A stretch of DNA of 64,000 nt from Mixta intestinalis (GCF_009914055.1 NZ_CP028271.1:3472001-3536000); one strand, 5' to 3'; shown: positions 48,840-58,194, counted from the stretch's first letter. Program-made: numbers and translations. The notes: generated by a model not told the origin, from the sequence alone.

Positions 48840-49166
48840 TTACTCGATTTTACCCTTTCTGATCGAGTCGAAGGCTTGCATCGCCATGTTATAACAAAAT
48901 TCATAGGAGACCAGTAAACCGCCAATTACGCCACCAATCCCACCGATGATGGCCCCGGTAAGAGCACCAACGGGATGACCGATAATGCTTAAACCTAAAT
49001 AACCGGTATTTTTTCCGCCGTGAACCCAACCAATAGCAGCTCCGGTCACAGCCGCAGCCACGCCACCAAGCGCTGCGGTATGCAGGCGATCCCAGATAAA
49101 GTCAAAGAAACTATTCCCTTCGCCTCCAGCGACGGTAGTCATTTCATTAAAAGAAAGCTGTCTCAT
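48840..49166 (-). CDS. Putative class II (colicin V-like) microcin precursor, first of pair
   Basis: The 108-residue product begins MRQLSFNEMTTVAGG, a double-glycine leader with the conserved L4, E8, V12 and GG at 14-15; cleavage would give a 93-residue peptide. The core holds a run of glycine-zipper repeats (GALTGAIIGGIGGVIGG), a single cysteine and a basic end (RKGKIE). A GAGAGGG box lies 4 bases before the ATG. It resembles the next gene in leader, size and layout but not closely in sequence, so the two look like diverged duplicates or the two halves of a two-peptide bacteriocin. A strongly AT-rich region lies upstream. Confidence 0.75.
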   Translation of the reverse strand: MRQLSFNEMTTVAGGEGNSFFDFIWDRLHTAALGGVAAAVTGAAIGWVHGGKNTGYLGLSIIGHPVGALTGAIIGGIGGVIGGLLVSYEFCYNMAMQAFDSIRKGKIE

Positions 49167-49429
49167 ATTTCCCTCTCGTTATTTAATTAATTATTGTTAA
49201 ATAAGTTACTGTTTTGCTAAACAGGACAAAAAGAATAGAAGAATACCTAAATATTAACATCGAAAAAAATCCATTTTAAAATTTACCTTCAGAAAAAAGA
49301 TAAGTTTTAACAAATTATCAGATTGTGAAATATTATTTCTGGAAGAAATAAGATTACTAAAAACATGAAGTTATCGCTGTTGGCTTGCAGCAATATCTGA
49401 AAGAGCGGGGAATAAGGAATAAATATAAG
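49167..49429. other. AT-rich region upstream of the microcin-like pair
   Basis: This stretch is among the most AT-rich of the window, with many A and T runs, and would hold the promoter of the minus-strand pair. No gene of more than a few codons with a ribosome binding site is seen. AT-richness next to a small accessory cargo fits acquired DNA bound by H-NS, which is an inference. Confidence 0.5.
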
Positions 49430-49455
49430 AAAGGAGAATTTATTCATTCTCCTTT
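49430..49455 (-). terminator. Terminator after argH
   Basis: A perfect 10-bp stem (49430-49439 with 49446-49455) with a six-base loop lies 16 bases past the argH stop. The T run on the minus strand is interrupted (CTTATATTTATT), so strength is uncertain. Confidence 0.65.
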
Positions 49456-49471
49456 CTCATTTTTGATGAAA

Positions 49472-50845
49472 TTATTTAAGTCGCTGCTGCGCTTCCTTAA
49501 TAGCTTTTTTCACCTGCTGCGGTGCGACACCACCTTGCGCATTACGTTTATCCAGGCAGGACTGAAGGGAAAGAACGGAATAAACGTCCTGTTCGATAAC
49601 CGGGCTAAACTGCTTCAATTGCGCCAGCGTTAACCCTTCCAGCGCAACGCCCTGGGCAATCGCGCCGACGACGGCCTCACCTACGATATGATGGGCTTCG
49701 CGGAAAGGAATGCCTTTGGCGACCAGATAATCAGCCAGCTCTGTCGCATTTGCATAACCCTGCTCCGCCGCTTCCTGGCAACGAGGACGCTTCACCTGCA
49801 GGCCATCCAGTACCAGCGCCGACATATGCAGACAGTCAAGCCAGGTATCGAGCGCATCGAACAGCCCTTCTTTATCTTCCTGCATATCCTTGTTATAGGC
49901 CAGCGGCAGTCCTTTTAACGTCATCATCATACCGGTCAACGCACCCTGTACGCGCCCGCACTTACCGCGAATCAGTTCCAGCGCATCCGGGTTCTTCTTC
50001 TGCGGCATCAATGAAGAACCGGAAGTGACGCGATCGGATAGTTCGACAAAGTTAGCTTCGCCAGTATTAAAGAAAATCAAATCTTCAGCAAAGCGTGACA
50101 GATGCACCATGCCGATAGACGCATCAGAAAGCAGCTCCAGCACATGATCGCGGTCGGAAACGCTATCCAGGCTATTGCGTGTGGCTGAAGCAAATCCCAG
50201 CCAGTCAGCCAGCTGCTCACGATCGATTTCATAGGCGGTTCCGGCCAGCGCGCCGCTGCCCAAGGGGCTGACATCAAGGCGCTTTAGCGTATCCTGCAAA
50301 CGGCTTTCATCCCGCGCCAGCATCTCTACATAGGCCAGGCACCAGTGCGCAAAGGTTACCGGCTGCGCACGTTGCAGGTGGGTATAGCCTGGCATCACGG
50401 CATCCTGATTCGCTTCTGCCGTGGCCACCAGCGCCTGCTGTAGTTCACGTACCGCGCTTAACAGCTGCAACACCTGATCCTTGCACCACAGTTTCAGATC
50501 GGTAGCGACCTGATCGTTACGGCTGCGTCCGGTATGAAGCTTTTTACCCAACGCGCCGACCTTATCGATCAGCTTGCCTTCTACCCAGCTATGGATATCT
50601 TCAGCATCGCTTTGCAAAATTTGCTGCGGATTAGCACGTACTTCTTCCAGCAACGCGCCCAGCGCCGTTTCCAGCTGCTGCTGCTCTTCTGAAGTTAATA
50701 CGTCAACGGTTACCAGCGCCTTAGACCAGGCGACAGAACCAATAATATCCTGCTCCGCCAGCCGGTAATCAAAACGCAGCGAATCGTTAAACTGCTTGAA
50801 GCGTTCATCGGCCGCCTGCGTAAAGCGTCCACCCCATAATGCCAT
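49472..50845 (-). CDS. argH: Argininosuccinate lyase
   Basis: ArgH splits argininosuccinate into arginine and fumarate, the last step of arginine synthesis. The 457-residue length equals that of E. coli. The signature GSSLMPQKKNPDALELIRGK of the fumarase/aspartase superfamily is present, as are the HTGRSRNDQVATDLKLW and HLQRAQPVTFAHW motifs. The frame opens 23 codons earlier, but MALWGGRFTQ is the family start. It is the last gene of the argCBGH cluster, 85 bases after argG. Confidence 0.98.
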   Translation of the reverse strand: MALWGGRFTQAADERFKQFNDSLRFDYRLAEQDIIGSVAWSKALVTVDVLTSEEQQQLETALGALLEEVRANPQQILQSDAEDIHSWVEGKLIDKVGALGKKLHTGRSRNDQVATDLKLWCKDQVLQLLSAVRELQQALVATAEANQDAVMPGYTHLQRAQPVTFAHWCLAYVEMLARDESRLQDTLKRLDVSPLGSGALAGTAYEIDREQLADWLGFASATRNSLDSVSDRDHVLELLSDASIGMVHLSRFAEDLIFFNTGEANFVELSDRVTSGSSLMPQKKNPDALELIRGKCGRVQGALTGMMMTLKGLPLAYNKDMQEDKEGLFDALDTWLDCLHMSALVLDGLQVKRPRCQEAAEQGYANATELADYLVAKGIPFREAHHIVGEAVVGAIAQGVALEGLTLAQLKQFSPVIEQDVYSVLSLQSCLDKRNAQGGVAPQQVKKAIKEAQQRLK

Positions 50846-50930
50846 GTTAAATGCTCCTGAAGTCTGTTGCGCACAGGCGGCGCCTGGCTTTCTCCTGGGC
50901 GACACCATAGACACCGCCCTTACCGTTCCG

Positions 50931-52142
50931 TTATTTCTTCTCGTTCAGCGCGCGAATGCGTGAAGAGAGCGAGAACAGTCGGATAAAGCCGCCCGCATGG
51001 CTGTGATCGTAAACTTCATCTTCACCAAAGGTGGCAAACTCTTCGGAGTAGAGGCTATTCGGTGATTTTTTCTGAATGGCCGTTACCTGGCCTTTATAGA
51101 GCTGCAGCACGACTTCGCCGTTAACCTCGGCGGCCAGTGATTCAGCGGCTGCCTGCAACGATTTACGCAGCGGCGCAAACCAGCGTCCGTCATACACCAC
51201 ATAAGACATTTCCAGACCCAGCTGTTCGCGCCATTTGAAGCTATCGCGATCCAGCACGAGCTGTTCTACCGCACGCAGCGCATTAACCATAATGGTGCCG
51301 CCGGGAGTTTCATAGCAGCCGCGTGATTTAATACCTACCAGACGGTTTTCAACGATATCGATACGGCCAACGCCATGTTTAGCGCCCAGCACGTTCAGTT
51401 TTTCCAGGCACTGGAACGGACTCAGCGTTTCGCCGTTAACGGCGACCACACGCCCTTTTTCTACCGTTACCGTTACCTGCTCCGGCTGATCCGGCGCTTC
51501 CAGTGGATCGACAGTCCAGACCCAGCAATCTTTATTCGGCGCGTTCCACGGACTTTCCAGCACGCCGCCTTCGGTAGAGATATGCCAGGCGTTTTCATCA
51601 CGGCTGTAAATTTTTTCCAGCGAGGCAGTGGTCGGAATATTGCGCTCTTTCAGATAGTCGAGCAGCGCTTCGCGGGAGCGCAGGTTCCATTCACGCCACG
51701 GCGCTACAACTTTCAGCTGCGGCGCCAGCGCGGTATAGGTGGTTTCAAAACGCACCTGGTCGTTACCTTTACCGGTTGCGCCATGGCACAGCGCATCGGC
51801 GCCCACTTTCAGCGCCAGTTCAACCTGTGCTTTAGCGATAATCGGACGCGCCATTGAGGTGCCCAGCAGGTAGCTGCCTTCATACAACGCACCGGTCTGC
51901 AATACCGGATAAACATAGTCGCGGATGAATTCTTCACGCAGATCGGCAACATGACATTCTGACGCGCCGGACTGCAGCGCTTTTTTCTCGACGCCGACTA
52001 AATCTTCGCGATCCTGACCAATATCCGCCACGAAAGCGACCACTTCACAGCCGTAATTCTCTTTCAGCCACGGAATAATAGCGGAAGTATCCAGACCGCC
52101 AGAATAAGCCAGAACAATTTTCTTAATGCCTTGATTTTGCAT
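50931..52142 (-). CDS. argG: Argininosuccinate synthase (argCBGH-linked type)
   Basis: ArgG joins citrulline and aspartate with ATP. The 403-residue protein has the N-type ATP pyrophosphatase P-loop AYSGGLDTS near residue 12, the GASECHVADLREEF segment, CHGATGKGNDQVRFE and the SRDENAWHISTEGG motif. It belongs to the shorter, widespread ArgG subfamily, not the 447-residue type found at a separate locus in E. coli. It lies between argB and argH with short gaps, so arginine synthesis genes C, B, G and H form one unit here. Confidence 0.96.
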   Translation of the reverse strand: MQNQGIKKIVLAYSGGLDTSAIIPWLKENYGCEVVAFVADIGQDREDLVGVEKKALQSGASECHVADLREEFIRDYVYPVLQTGALYEGSYLLGTSMARPIIAKAQVELALKVGADALCHGATGKGNDQVRFETTYTALAPQLKVVAPWREWNLRSREALLDYLKERNIPTTASLEKIYSRDENAWHISTEGGVLESPWNAPNKDCWVWTVDPLEAPDQPEQVTVTVEKGRVVAVNGETLSPFQCLEKLNVLGAKHGVGRIDIVENRLVGIKSRGCYETPGGTIMVNALRAVEQLVLDRDSFKWREQLGLEMSYVVYDGRWFAPLRKSLQAAAESLAAEVNGEVVLQLYKGQVTAIQKKSPNSLYSEEFATFGEDEVYDHSHAGGFIRLFSLSSRIRALNEKK

Positions 52143-52167
52143 TTCTTAATCCTTGAAAGTAGTTTCT

Positions 52168-52947
52168 TTATGCGTGAATCCGGGTGCCGATCGGCACACC
52201 GTTAAACAAAGAAGGTAGCCGATCGGCGTGACGCCAGCTGGCAATATCCACCGGACGTCCCAGCGTGCGCGCCGCATCTAATGCCGCATGTACTTTGACG
52301 ATCATGCCGTCGGTAATAATGCCCTGGGCGATCAGCTGCTCCGCTTTCGCCGCCGTCATTTCAGCAATCCGTTGGCCTTTGCCATCAAGAATACCGCTAA
52401 CGTCGGAAAGTAAAATCAGATCCGCACCCAGCGTTGCCGCCAGCGCCGTCGCGGCCTGATCGGCGTTGACATTCATTAGCTCACCCGTTCCGGTAATGCC
52501 AATTGAGCTGACGATCGGCATATAACCCGCCTGTAACAGCGTATTCAGCAGCGCTGGCGAGCCCGGCAGCGCATTGCCAACGTGACCCAGCGCTTCGTCG
52601 AACTGCGCGACGTGAGCCATGTCGCCATCACCAAGACAGAGGCCCACCGCCTGAATATGATGCTTTTTCGCCCAGGCCAGCAAGGTTTTATTCGCCGTGC
52701 CCGCCAACGCGCCAGTAATAATGTCGATTTGATCGGCAGGCGTAACGCGCAGGCCGTTCTTCTTTTGCACCGGCAGAGAGAGCTTCTTCATCAGCTCATC
52801 CACCAGGCAGCCGCCGCCGTGGACGATCAGTAACGGACGCTGATGCGCTTCCCGATAAGCCACCAGCGCGGTAAACAGACGCGCCAGTGCTTCTTCGCTA
52901 TCGAGCAGCACGCCGCCCAGTTTGATAATCAATGGAGTCGTCATCAT
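52168..52947 (-). CDS. argB: Acetylglutamate kinase
   Basis: ArgB phosphorylates N-acetylglutamate, the second step of arginine synthesis. The 259-residue amino acid kinase has the glycine-rich IIKLGGVLLDSEE, VHGGG, the NVNADQAATALAATLGADLILLSDV block and DGMIVKVHAALDA. The E. coli enzyme is not arginine-inhibited, and this short form lacks the N-terminal extension of inhibited enzymes. An alternative ATG lies one codon in. It follows argC by 10 bases. Confidence 0.97.
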   Translation of the reverse strand: MMTTPLIIKLGGVLLDSEEALARLFTALVAYREAHQRPLLIVHGGGCLVDELMKKLSLPVQKKNGLRVTPADQIDIITGALAGTANKTLLAWAKKHHIQAVGLCLGDGDMAHVAQFDEALGHVGNALPGSPALLNTLLQAGYMPIVSSIGITGTGELMNVNADQAATALAATLGADLILLSDVSGILDGKGQRIAEMTAAKAEQLIAQGIITDGMIVKVHAALDAARTLGRPVDIASWRHADRLPSLFNGVPIGTRIHA

Positions 52948-52957
52948 ATTTATCCGC

Positions 52958-53962
52958 TTAGATAAGTGACTCGGTTTCCGGGAAACCGAAACGAATATTA
53001 AGGCACTGTACAGCCTGCGAGGCCGCGCCTTTCAGCAGGTTATCTTCCGCTGCCACCACGATCAGGTGTTCTCCCTGCACCGCGAAGCCGATATCGCAAA
53101 ACGGCAGGCCAATCACCGCCTTCAGCGCCGGTACACCCTGTTGATAGAGACGCACCAGCGGTTTGTCCTGATAAGCGTTATGGAACGCTTCCGCTACATC
53201 TTCACGGCTGACGCCGGAGCGCAGACGACAGGTAATGGTGGCGAGGATACCGCGAGGAAAATTACCGAGATGCGGAGTGAAGATCACCGGCACGCCAAGA
53301 TGAGTTTCAATCTCCGGCTGGTGACGATGAGTAAAAATGCCATAGGGTTGCAGGCTGACTTCACAGAAACTGTTATTTATTGACGCCTTGCGGCCTGCGC
53401 CGCTTACGCCGCTGGTCGCGTTAATCACCGGCCACTGCGCCTCGCTCAGCAGATCGGCCTCGATTAACGGCTTCAGCGCCAGCTGTGAAGCGGTGGGATA
53501 ACAACCGGGCACGGCAATCAGCTGCGCCTCTTTAATCGCATCGTGTTGCCACTCCGCCAGGCCGTAAACCGCTTTTTCCAGCCATGCGCTATGCTGATGC
53601 GTAAAGCCGTAATAACGTGAATAGAACGCAGGATCGTTGACGCGAAATGCGCCGGAAAGATCGAACACCACGCAACCCGCAGCCAGAAACTGCGGTGCCA
53701 GATCGTGGCTGACTTCATGGGCGGTAGCGAGAAACACGACGTCTACTTTATCAGCCCAGGCAGAGGCATCGCTGAGCGGCTCCAGCGTCATATCGACGAT
53801 GCCTTTCAACTGTGGATGCAGTTCGGAAAGACGTTTTCCCGCATCAGGGCTTTGCGCTGATACCGCTAAAGCGGCTATGTTCATATGCGGATGACGATTC
53901 AGAAAGGTTGCCAGCTCTACCCCAGCGTAGCCGCTGGCACCAACAATCAGCGTGTTCAACAT
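52958..53962 (-). CDS. argC: N-acetyl-gamma-glutamyl-phosphate reductase
   Basis: ArgC reduces N-acetylglutamyl phosphate to the semialdehyde with NADPH. It has 334 residues, as in E. coli, with the Rossmann motif VGASGYAGVEL at residues 7-17, the catalytic cysteine in AVPGCYPTASQLALKPL and the HRHQPEIETHL segment. The ATG at 53962 gives the family N-terminus MLNTLIVGASGY; the nine extra codons upstream are not conserved. It is the first gene of argCBGH and divergent from argE. Confidence 0.97.
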   Translation of the reverse strand: MLNTLIVGASGYAGVELATFLNRHPHMNIAALAVSAQSPDAGKRLSELHPQLKGIVDMTLEPLSDASAWADKVDVVFLATAHEVSHDLAPQFLAAGCVVFDLSGAFRVNDPAFYSRYYGFTHQHSAWLEKAVYGLAEWQHDAIKEAQLIAVPGCYPTASQLALKPLIEADLLSEAQWPVINATSGVSGAGRKASINNSFCEVSLQPYGIFTHRHQPEIETHLGVPVIFTPHLGNFPRGILATITCRLRSGVSREDVAEAFHNAYQDKPLVRLYQQGVPALKAVIGLPFCDIGFAVQGEHLIVVAAEDNLLKGAASQAVQCLNIRFGFPETESLI

Positions 53963-54076
53963 CAGGCCGTTTACCTTATTTACTGTCATTCAAACCCGGT
54001 GTGCAGCCCATCGCCGCGCGCCCATGAAATCCAACGTGAGCTGGCGGGCTTTTTCATTTCCCATCCTGCGCACGTT

Positions 54077-54119
54077 ATTGTATTTTTATTCACTATTATT
54101 GCATGAATATTGATACATC
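54077..54119. promoter_or_regulatory. ARG boxes between argC and argE
   Basis: Two 18-base boxes are visible. 54077-54094 fits the consensus wnTGnATwwwwATnCAnw at all fixed positions. 54098-54115, 3 bases away, fits it with few mismatches. An overlapping frame at 54102-54119 also resembles a box. ArgR with arginine would repress both divergent transcripts from here, as in E. coli. Confidence 0.8.
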
Positions 54120-54140
54120 CTAACTCAAGGACCGTCAACA

Positions 54141-55289
54141 GTGAAGACAAAATTACCGCCTTTTATCGAACTTTATCGCCAGCTGATCGCCACGCCTTCT
54201 ATCAGCGCCACCGACAGCGCGCTCGATCAAAGCAATGAGGATTTAATCACTCTGCTGGCGGGATGGTTCCGCGATCTCGGCTTTAACGTGGAGGTGCAGC
54301 CGGTACCCGGCACACGCCATAAATTCAACATGCTGGCTAAAAGCGGTGAAGGCGCTGGCGGATTGCTGCTGGCGGGCCATACGGATACGGTGCCCTTTGA
54401 TGATGGACGCTGGACGCGCGATCCCTTCACCCTCGCCGAATATGACAATAAGCTATACGGCTTAGGTACGGCGGATATGAAAGGCTTTTTCGCTTTTATC
54501 CTCGATACGCTACGCGATACGGATATCCGTCAGCTAAAGAAACCACTCTATATTCTCGCCACGGCAGATGAGGAAACGACCATGGCGGGCGCAAAATACT
54601 TTGCGGAATCCGCCACGCTGCGTCCCGACTGCGCCATCATCGGCGAACCGACCTCGCTGAAACCGGTACGTGCACATAAAGGTCACCTTTCCAACGCCAT
54701 TCGCGTCGAAGGTCAGTCGGGCCATTCCAGCGATCCGGCTCGTGGCGTCAACGCCATCGAACTTATGCACGAAGCTATCAGCCATCTCATGCTGTTACGC
54801 AATACGCTAAAAGAACGCTATCACCATGACGGCTTCGCAATTCCTTATCCTACGATGAATTTTGGTCATATCCACGGCGGCGATGCGGCGAACCGCATCT
54901 GTGCCTGCTGCGAACTGCACATGGATATTCGCCCGCTGCCAGGGCTGACGCTTAGCGATTTAGATGAATTGTTGAATGGTGCGCTGGAGCCGGTCAGCGC
55001 CCGCTGGCCGGGGCGTTTGACCGTTGCCGAGCTGCATCCCCCGATTCCCGGCTATGAGTGTCCCCGCGATCATGAACTGGTACGGGTGGTAGAAAAATTA
55101 CTCGGAACGCCAACCGAAGTGGTGAACTACTGCACCGAAGCGCCGTTTATTCAGCAAATCTGCCCAACGCTGGTATTAGGGCCTGGCTCAATCAATCAGG
55201 CGCATCAGCCGGATGAATTCATTGATATGGCCTTTATCAAACCGACACGTTTGTTGATTGGACAACTGGTTAACCATTTTTGTTACTGA
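54141..55289 (+). CDS. argE: Acetylornithine deacetylase
   Basis: ArgE hydrolyses N-acetylornithine to ornithine in the linear arginine pathway. The 382-residue zinc peptidase (M20 family) keeps the metal motif LAGHTDTVPFDDG, the ATADEETTMAG glutamate region, GEPTSLKPVRAHKGH and the NRICACCELHMDIRPLPG block. The start codon is GTG at 54141 with an AAGGA box 9 bases upstream, and gives the conserved N-terminus KLPPFIELYRQLIA. It is divergent from argC under shared ARG boxes, and ppc follows in the same direction. Confidence 0.97.
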   Translation: MKTKLPPFIELYRQLIATPSISATDSALDQSNEDLITLLAGWFRDLGFNVEVQPVPGTRHKFNMLAKSGEGAGGLLLAGHTDTVPFDDGRWTRDPFTLAEYDNKLYGLGTADMKGFFAFILDTLRDTDIRQLKKPLYILATADEETTMAGAKYFAESATLRPDCAIIGEPTSLKPVRAHKGHLSNAIRVEGQSGHSSDPARGVNAIELMHEAISHLMLLRNTLKERYHHDGFAIPYPTMNFGHIHGGDAANRICACCELHMDIRPLPGLTLSDLDELLNGALEPVSARWPGRLTVAELHPPIPGYECPRDHELVRVVEKLLGTPTEVVNYCTEAPFIQQICPTLVLGPGSINQAHQPDEFIDMAFIKPTRLLIGQLVNHFCY

Positions 55290-55531
55290 CCGGCAGCATT
55301 TGGGGCAATTGACTACAAAAATGCCGGTTTTCCCCGGAAAAGTTCCGACTTTGCCAATAAGAATAATTTATCCCACTTCTGGGTTGTTAAATTTCTTAAA
55401 TTACCGGGAGTTAACCGTTACAGGCGACACGTTTTGTGCAATTGACGAATCAGCAGTTACATGGCTAGATAAAAGGCGGCATTATGCCCGCCAGGGCGAA
55501 AATTAAAGACAAGAAGGGTGTCAGGGGTCAT

Positions 55532-58183
55532 ATGAACGAACAATATTCCGCAATGCGAAGTAACGTCAGTATGCTCGGCAAACTGCTGGGAGAGACGATT
55601 AAGGATGCGCTGGGAGAAAACATTCTTGATCGGGTGGAAACTATCCGCAAACTCTCCAAGTCATCGCGCGCGGGCAACGATGCGCATCGCAAGGAATTGC
55701 TCACCACGCTACAGAATCTCTCAAATGATGAACTTTTGCCGGTTGCACGTGCTTTCAGCCAGTTTCTTAACCTGACCAACGTTGCCGAACAGTATCAAAC
55801 CATTTCGCCACACGGAGAAGGCGCGAACCATCCAGAGCTGATGAAAAAAGCCTTCGAGCGACTCAAGCAGCAGCCTGGCCTTAACGAAGCAGATATTCTT
55901 AAGGCCATTGAATCTCTCTCACTGGAACTGGTTCTGACCGCTCACCCTACCGAAATCACCCGCCGCACCCTGATTCATAAACTGGTCGAAGTAAATACCT
56001 GTTTACGACAGCTCGACCATAACGATCTCACCGAGTATGACCGCAACCAGATAATGCGTCGCCTGCGTCAGCTGGTGGCTCAGGCCTGGCATACCGATGA
56101 AATTCGTAAACATCGCCCCTCTCCAATCGACGAAGCCAAATGGGGCTTTGCGGTTGTGGAAAACAGCCTGTGGGAAGGCGTACCTAATTTTCTGCGCGAG
56201 TTGAACGAGCAGGTTGAAGAAACGTTCGGCTTTACGCTACCGGTTGATTTTGTCCCGGTACAGTTTACCTCCTGGATGGGCGGAGACCGCGACGGCAACC
56301 CTAACGTCACCGCCAGCATTACCCGCCATGTTATGCAGCTCAGCCGCTGGAAAGCTGCCGATCTCTTCCTGCGCGACATCAGCGTGTTGGTATCCGAGCT
56401 GTCGATGTCAGAATGTACCGAAGAGTTACGCGAGCTATGTGGCGATCCGCAGGCGCTGGAGCCTTATCGCGTTATCCTGAAGCGCCTGCGCACCCAGTTG
56501 ACCACCACTCAAAATTATCTGGAGCGCCGTCTGAAGGGTGAGCGCCTGCCGCGCCCGGAAGGGCTGTTGATCTCTAACGACCAGCTGTGGGAACCGCTCT
56601 ATACCTGCTACCAGTCATTGCAGGCGTGCGGCATGAGTATCATCGCTAACGGTCTGCTGCTGGATACGCTGCGCCGGGTGAAATGCTTTGGCGTGCCGCT
56701 GGTACGTATCGATCTGCGCCAGGAAAGCACACGCCATACCGAAGCGATTGCTGAAATTACGCGCTATCTCGGCCTGGGTGATTATGAAAGCTGGTCAGAA
56801 GCGGATAAACAGGCTTTTCTGATACGCGAGCTGAACTCCAAACGTCCGTTGCTGCCGCGTCAGTGGGAACCCGGTGAGGAAACGCGCGAAGTGCTGGAAA
56901 CCTGTCGCGTAGCGGCAGAGGCGCCGCGCGGCTCCATTGCCGCCTATGTTATTTCCATGGCTAAAACGCCTTCTGACGTGTTGGCGGTTCATCTGCTGCT
57001 TAAAGAAGCGGGAATTCCCTTTGCGCTCCCGGTCGCCCCCCTGTTTGAAACCCTCGATGACCTGAACAACGCAAACGATGTCATGTCGCAACTGCTAAGC
57101 ATCGACTGGTATCGCGGCTTTATTCAGGGCAAGCAGATGGTCATGATCGGCTATTCCGACTCGGCAAAAGATGCGGGTGTCATGGCCGCCTCCTGGGCGC
57201 AATATCAGGCGCAGGACGCGTTGATTAAGACCTGTGAAAAAGCGGGTATCGCGCTGACGCTATTCCACGGACGCGGCGGTACTATCGGTCGCGGCGGTGC
57301 ACCGGCCCAGGCGGCGCTGCTTTCCCAGCCGCCGGGCAGCCTGAAAGGCGGCCTGCGCGTTACCGAGCAGGGCGAAATGATCCGCTTTAAATATGGCCTG
57401 CCGGAAGTGGCGGTTGCCAGCCTGTCGCTCTATACCAGCGCCATCCTTGAAGCGAACCTGTTGCCGCCGCCGGAGCCGAAAAGCGAATGGCGCAGCATTA
57501 TGGATCAGCTATCTGACGTCTCCTGCGCAATTTATCGTGGCTACGTGCGCGAAAAAGCGGATTTTGTGCCCTATTTCCGTTCGGCTACGCCAGAGCTGGA
57601 GCTGGGCAAGCTACCGCTGGGCTCTCGTCCGGCGAAGCGTCGTCCTACCGGCGGCGTTGAGTCACTGCGAGCCATCCCCTGGATTTTCGCCTGGACGCAG
57701 AACCGTCTGATGCTGCCCGCCTGGCTGGGTGCAGGTGCAGCGCTACAGCAGGCGATGGATGAGGGGCATCAGGACCAGCTGGAAACCATGTGCCGCGACT
57801 GGCCGTTCTTCTCTACCCGCCTCGGCATGCTGGAAATGGTGTTTTCTAAGGCAGATTTGTGGCTGGCTGAGTATTACGATCAACGCCTGGTAGATGCATC
57901 GCTCTGGCCGCTGGGCAAAGAGCTACGCGATCGACTGGCGGCCGATATTAAAGCAGTGCTGACTATCGCCAACGATTCACATCTGATGGCCGATGAACCC
58001 TGGATTGCCGAATCTATCGCCCTGCGTAACGTCTACACCGACCCGCTAAACGTGCTACAGGCGGAACTTCTGCATCGCTCACGCGCACAGGAGGAAAAAG
58101 GGGAAGAGGTGGATGCACGCGTTGAACAGGCGCTGATGGTAACCATTGCAGGCGTTGCAGCGGGCATGCGCAACACGGGCTAA
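55532..58183 (+). CDS. ppc: Phosphoenolpyruvate carboxylase
   Basis: Ppc carboxylates PEP to oxaloacetate and refills the TCA cycle; it is activated by acetyl-CoA and fructose-1,6-bisphosphate and inhibited by aspartate. The 883-residue length equals that of E. coli. The active-site motifs VLTAHPTEITRRT and HGRGGTIGRGGAPAQAALLS (catalytic histidine and glycine loop) are present, as is the C-terminal MRNTG. The frame opens 16 codons upstream, but the conserved MNEQYSAMRSNVSMLG sets the start at 55532. A bidirectional terminator separates it from metF. Confidence 0.98.
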   Translation: MNEQYSAMRSNVSMLGKLLGETIKDALGENILDRVETIRKLSKSSRAGNDAHRKELLTTLQNLSNDELLPVARAFSQFLNLTNVAEQYQTISPHGEGANHPELMKKAFERLKQQPGLNEADILKAIESLSLELVLTAHPTEITRRTLIHKLVEVNTCLRQLDHNDLTEYDRNQIMRRLRQLVAQAWHTDEIRKHRPSPIDEAKWGFAVVENSLWEGVPNFLRELNEQVEETFGFTLPVDFVPVQFTSWMGGDRDGNPNVTASITRHVMQLSRWKAADLFLRDISVLVSELSMSECTEELRELCGDPQALEPYRVILKRLRTQLTTTQNYLERRLKGERLPRPEGLLISNDQLWEPLYTCYQSLQACGMSIIANGLLLDTLRRVKCFGVPLVRIDLRQESTRHTEAIAEITRYLGLGDYESWSEADKQAFLIRELNSKRPLLPRQWEPGEETREVLETCRVAAEAPRGSIAAYVISMAKTPSDVLAVHLLLKEAGIPFALPVAPLFETLDDLNNANDVMSQLLSIDWYRGFIQGKQMVMIGYSDSAKDAGVMAASWAQYQAQDALIKTCEKAGIALTLFHGRGGTIGRGGAPAQAALLSQPPGSLKGGLRVTEQGEMIRFKYGLPEVAVASLSLYTSAILEANLLPPPEPKSEWRSIMDQLSDVSCAIYRGYVREKADFVPYFRSATPELELGKLPLGSRPAKRRPTGGVESLRAIPWIFAWTQNRLMLPAWLGAGAALQQAMDEGHQDQLETMCRDWPFFSTRLGMLEMVFSKADLWLAEYYDQRLVDASLWPLGKELRDRLAADIKAVLTIANDSHLMADEPWIAESIALRNVYTDPLNVLQAELLHRSRAQEEKGEEVDARVEQALMVTIAGVAAGMRNTG

Positions 58184-58194
58184 CCGCCATTGCA

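Noticed and set aside
55484..55531. Sixteen-codon N-terminal extension of Ppc
   Set aside because: The conserved family N-terminus starts at 55532 and the upstream codons have no homology.
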